Shown here piece after piece: positions 63,051 to 64,000 of a stretch of DNA of 64,000 nt. The stretch comes from Anseranas semipalmata. Its lineage: Eukaryota > Chordata > Aves > Anseriformes > Anseranatidae. A program made the translations under genes and the position numbers. The stretch is taken from NCBI GenBank assembly GCA_013399115.1, contig VXAA01001398.1:20693-84692 (forward strand), in the 5' to 3' direction. The notes beneath the pieces were generated by a model. That model saw only the letters and a list, made by a program, of their open reading frames with translations. It ran no database searches and was not told where the DNA came from. Every line of letters starts with the position of its first letter. Within the stretch, counting starts at the first letter, position 1.

Positions 63051-63317
63051 TGTACTGGGTCTGGCTGGGATGGAGTTCTTTTACTTCACAGTAGCCCATA
63101 TGGTGCTGTGCTTCCATTTGTGATGGAAACAGTGCTGATAACACTGCAGTATTTTGGTTGTTGCTGAACTGTGCTCACACAGCGTCGAGGCTTCCTCTGT
63201 TTCTCCCACCCACACCCACACTCACCAGCGAGCAGGCTGGGGTGGGGGCGAGAGGCTGGGAGGGGACACAGCCAGGACAGCTGACCCCAGCTCACCAAAG
63301 GGATATCCCACACCATA
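63051..63317 (+). mobile_element. ERVL-type LTR, 3'-truncated
   Basis: It begins TGTACTGGGTCTGGCTGGGA and shares with the solo LTR at 14515 the words TTGTGATGG/AAA-ACAGTG, GATAACAC, TTGGTTGTTGCT, GGGACACAGCCAG and GGGATATCCCACACCATAT. It keeps the about 45-50 bp section missing from that copy. It stops at CACCATAT, before the AATAAA-bearing half of the LTR, where CR1 sequence begins. It is a broken copy of the same family and is more CpG-rich than the first. Confidence 0.9.
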
Positions 63318-63424
63318 TCATAGAATCATAGATTGATTTGGGTTGGGAGGGACCTCAAAGATCATCTAGTTCCAACGCCCCTGCCATGGGCAGGCATACC
63401 TTCCACTAGACCAGGTTGCCAAAA
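63318..63424 (-). mobile_element. CR1 LINE 3' end, minus strand, abutting the LTR
   Basis: Reading on the minus strand, the element ends in the tail octamers (seen here as TCATAGAATCATAGATTG). They are preceded by the 3' UTR words GGGTTGGGAGGGACCTCAAA, GATCATCTAGTTCCAACGCC and CTGCCATGGGCAGGCATACC, then CCACTAGACCAGGTTGCC. It is about 107 bp long and severely 5'-truncated. Its 3' tail lies exactly at the point where the LTR stops. Confidence 0.93.
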
Positions 63425-64000
63425 CTTAGTTGCTTTTAGTTTTGAATGGCAAATACCGTAGAAGCACACAAAAGGACGCGGTTCAGGTGAGATCATGGTA
63501 AGCACTAAATCCATGCAGTAAAAGCATCCCATGCAAAACAGACAAAAAAAAAAGTGCTGATGACTCTGGCACAGAGGTGGAAAACAACCTCTTGCTTTCA
63601 AATCTAATGTGCAACATAAAGGGTGGTTTTATCTTTTCATCAGAAAATTCTGAAGTAGTCTCAGTGCCCACTGCAGTTGAAGCAACTTTTGCTGTCTCCC
63701 AGCAGAAGGAAGGGACTGTGTGCAAGTGCCCTGCCCGAGCAGCAGAGGCTCTGCTACACAGGCCCCCTCTGACAAACCCCTCGTTCAGACAAAACACGCA
63801 ATTTTTGTGTAGAGAAGAAATCTGACTGGGGTTACGTTAGCAGAGCCTTTTCCAAAGGATGCCAGTGAACCAGCGACTCTCTCATCAGCAAAATCGCATC
63901 CCTAGAGGCAGCTAGGGATTATGGCTTTCTCATGTCCTCAGCAGAGGAAGCTGGACTGTAACATTGTCCCACTGTTTTCACTCAAAACCCACTCTTCTCC
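63425..64000. other. unique non-coding DNA
   Basis: Nothing is recognised. The missing 3' half of the LTR does not resume after the CR1. Confidence 0.55.

Noticed and set aside
63086..63316. Minus-strand 76-codon frame in the LTR
   Set aside because: It is an antisense frame over the LTR of the ERVL element, with no retroviral protein content.
1..64000. Bacterial features: operons, CRISPR arrays, insertion sequences, ribosome binding sites
   Set aside because: The window is vertebrate DNA. The tandem repeats present are microsatellites without spacer-repeat architecture, and no prokaryotic gene order is seen.

Overview
This window is eukaryotic, non-coding and almost certainly from a bird. 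The strongest evidence is the repeat content. There are several CR1 LINE 3' ends with the avian-type tail (TCCCTTCCAAC followed by ATTCTATGA-like octamers). Two copies of one ERVL-type avian LTR family start TGT..GGCTxGGATGGAG. A decayed avian retroviral gag piece is also present. Base composition is AT-rich and CpG-poor, with many poly-A/T runs and simple tandem repeats and no operon-like coding density. I cannot resolve the order or species, and one 909-bp run of N shows this is a draft assembly.

I found no convincing host protein-coding gene. All open reading frames are short and fail to form families or exon chains. The two that are real coding remnants belong to mobile elements: the C-terminal end of a CR1 reverse-transcriptase ORF at about 2.07-2.32 kb, and an ERV gag fragment on the minus strand at about 11.56-12.27 kb. 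The window therefore reads as an intergenic or long-intron stretch.

Layout: 0-5.5 kb is unique AT-rich DNA with a pentamer repeat, a CR1 end and an 18-bp inverted repeat carrying octamer motifs. From 6.3 to 7.36 kb there is a TG repeat, then a low-repeat block ending in a well-formed candidate exon (7260-7351). The ERV gag remnant lies at 11.5-12.3 kb, a GAAAAA tract at 12.9 kb, and a complete solo LTR at 14.5-15.1 kb. The 20.0-22.0 kb region is less AT-rich and of unknown origin. The 22-32 kb region is mostly unique, with a GATA microsatellite, a candidate terminal exon (about 26.7 kb), a CR1 whose tail has become a microsatellite (about 30.1 kb), and a 37-T run. The assembly gap is at 32.1-33.0 kb. 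The 33-60 kb region is mostly unique, with candidate conserved blocks (43.9-44.6, 51.2-51.6 and 54.3-54.8 kb), a very old CR1 (52.7 kb) and a short CR1 tail (55.9 kb). The 60.1-60.8 kb interval is a distinct CpG-rich island with strong plus-strand splice-donor motifs. At 63.05-63.42 kb a truncated ERVL LTR abuts a minus-strand CR1.

No new biological system is proved here. The best leads are the CpG island with a donor site, the 92-bp candidate exon, the paired octamer hairpin and the low-repeat blocks that may be regulatory. All of these need alignment or transcript data.
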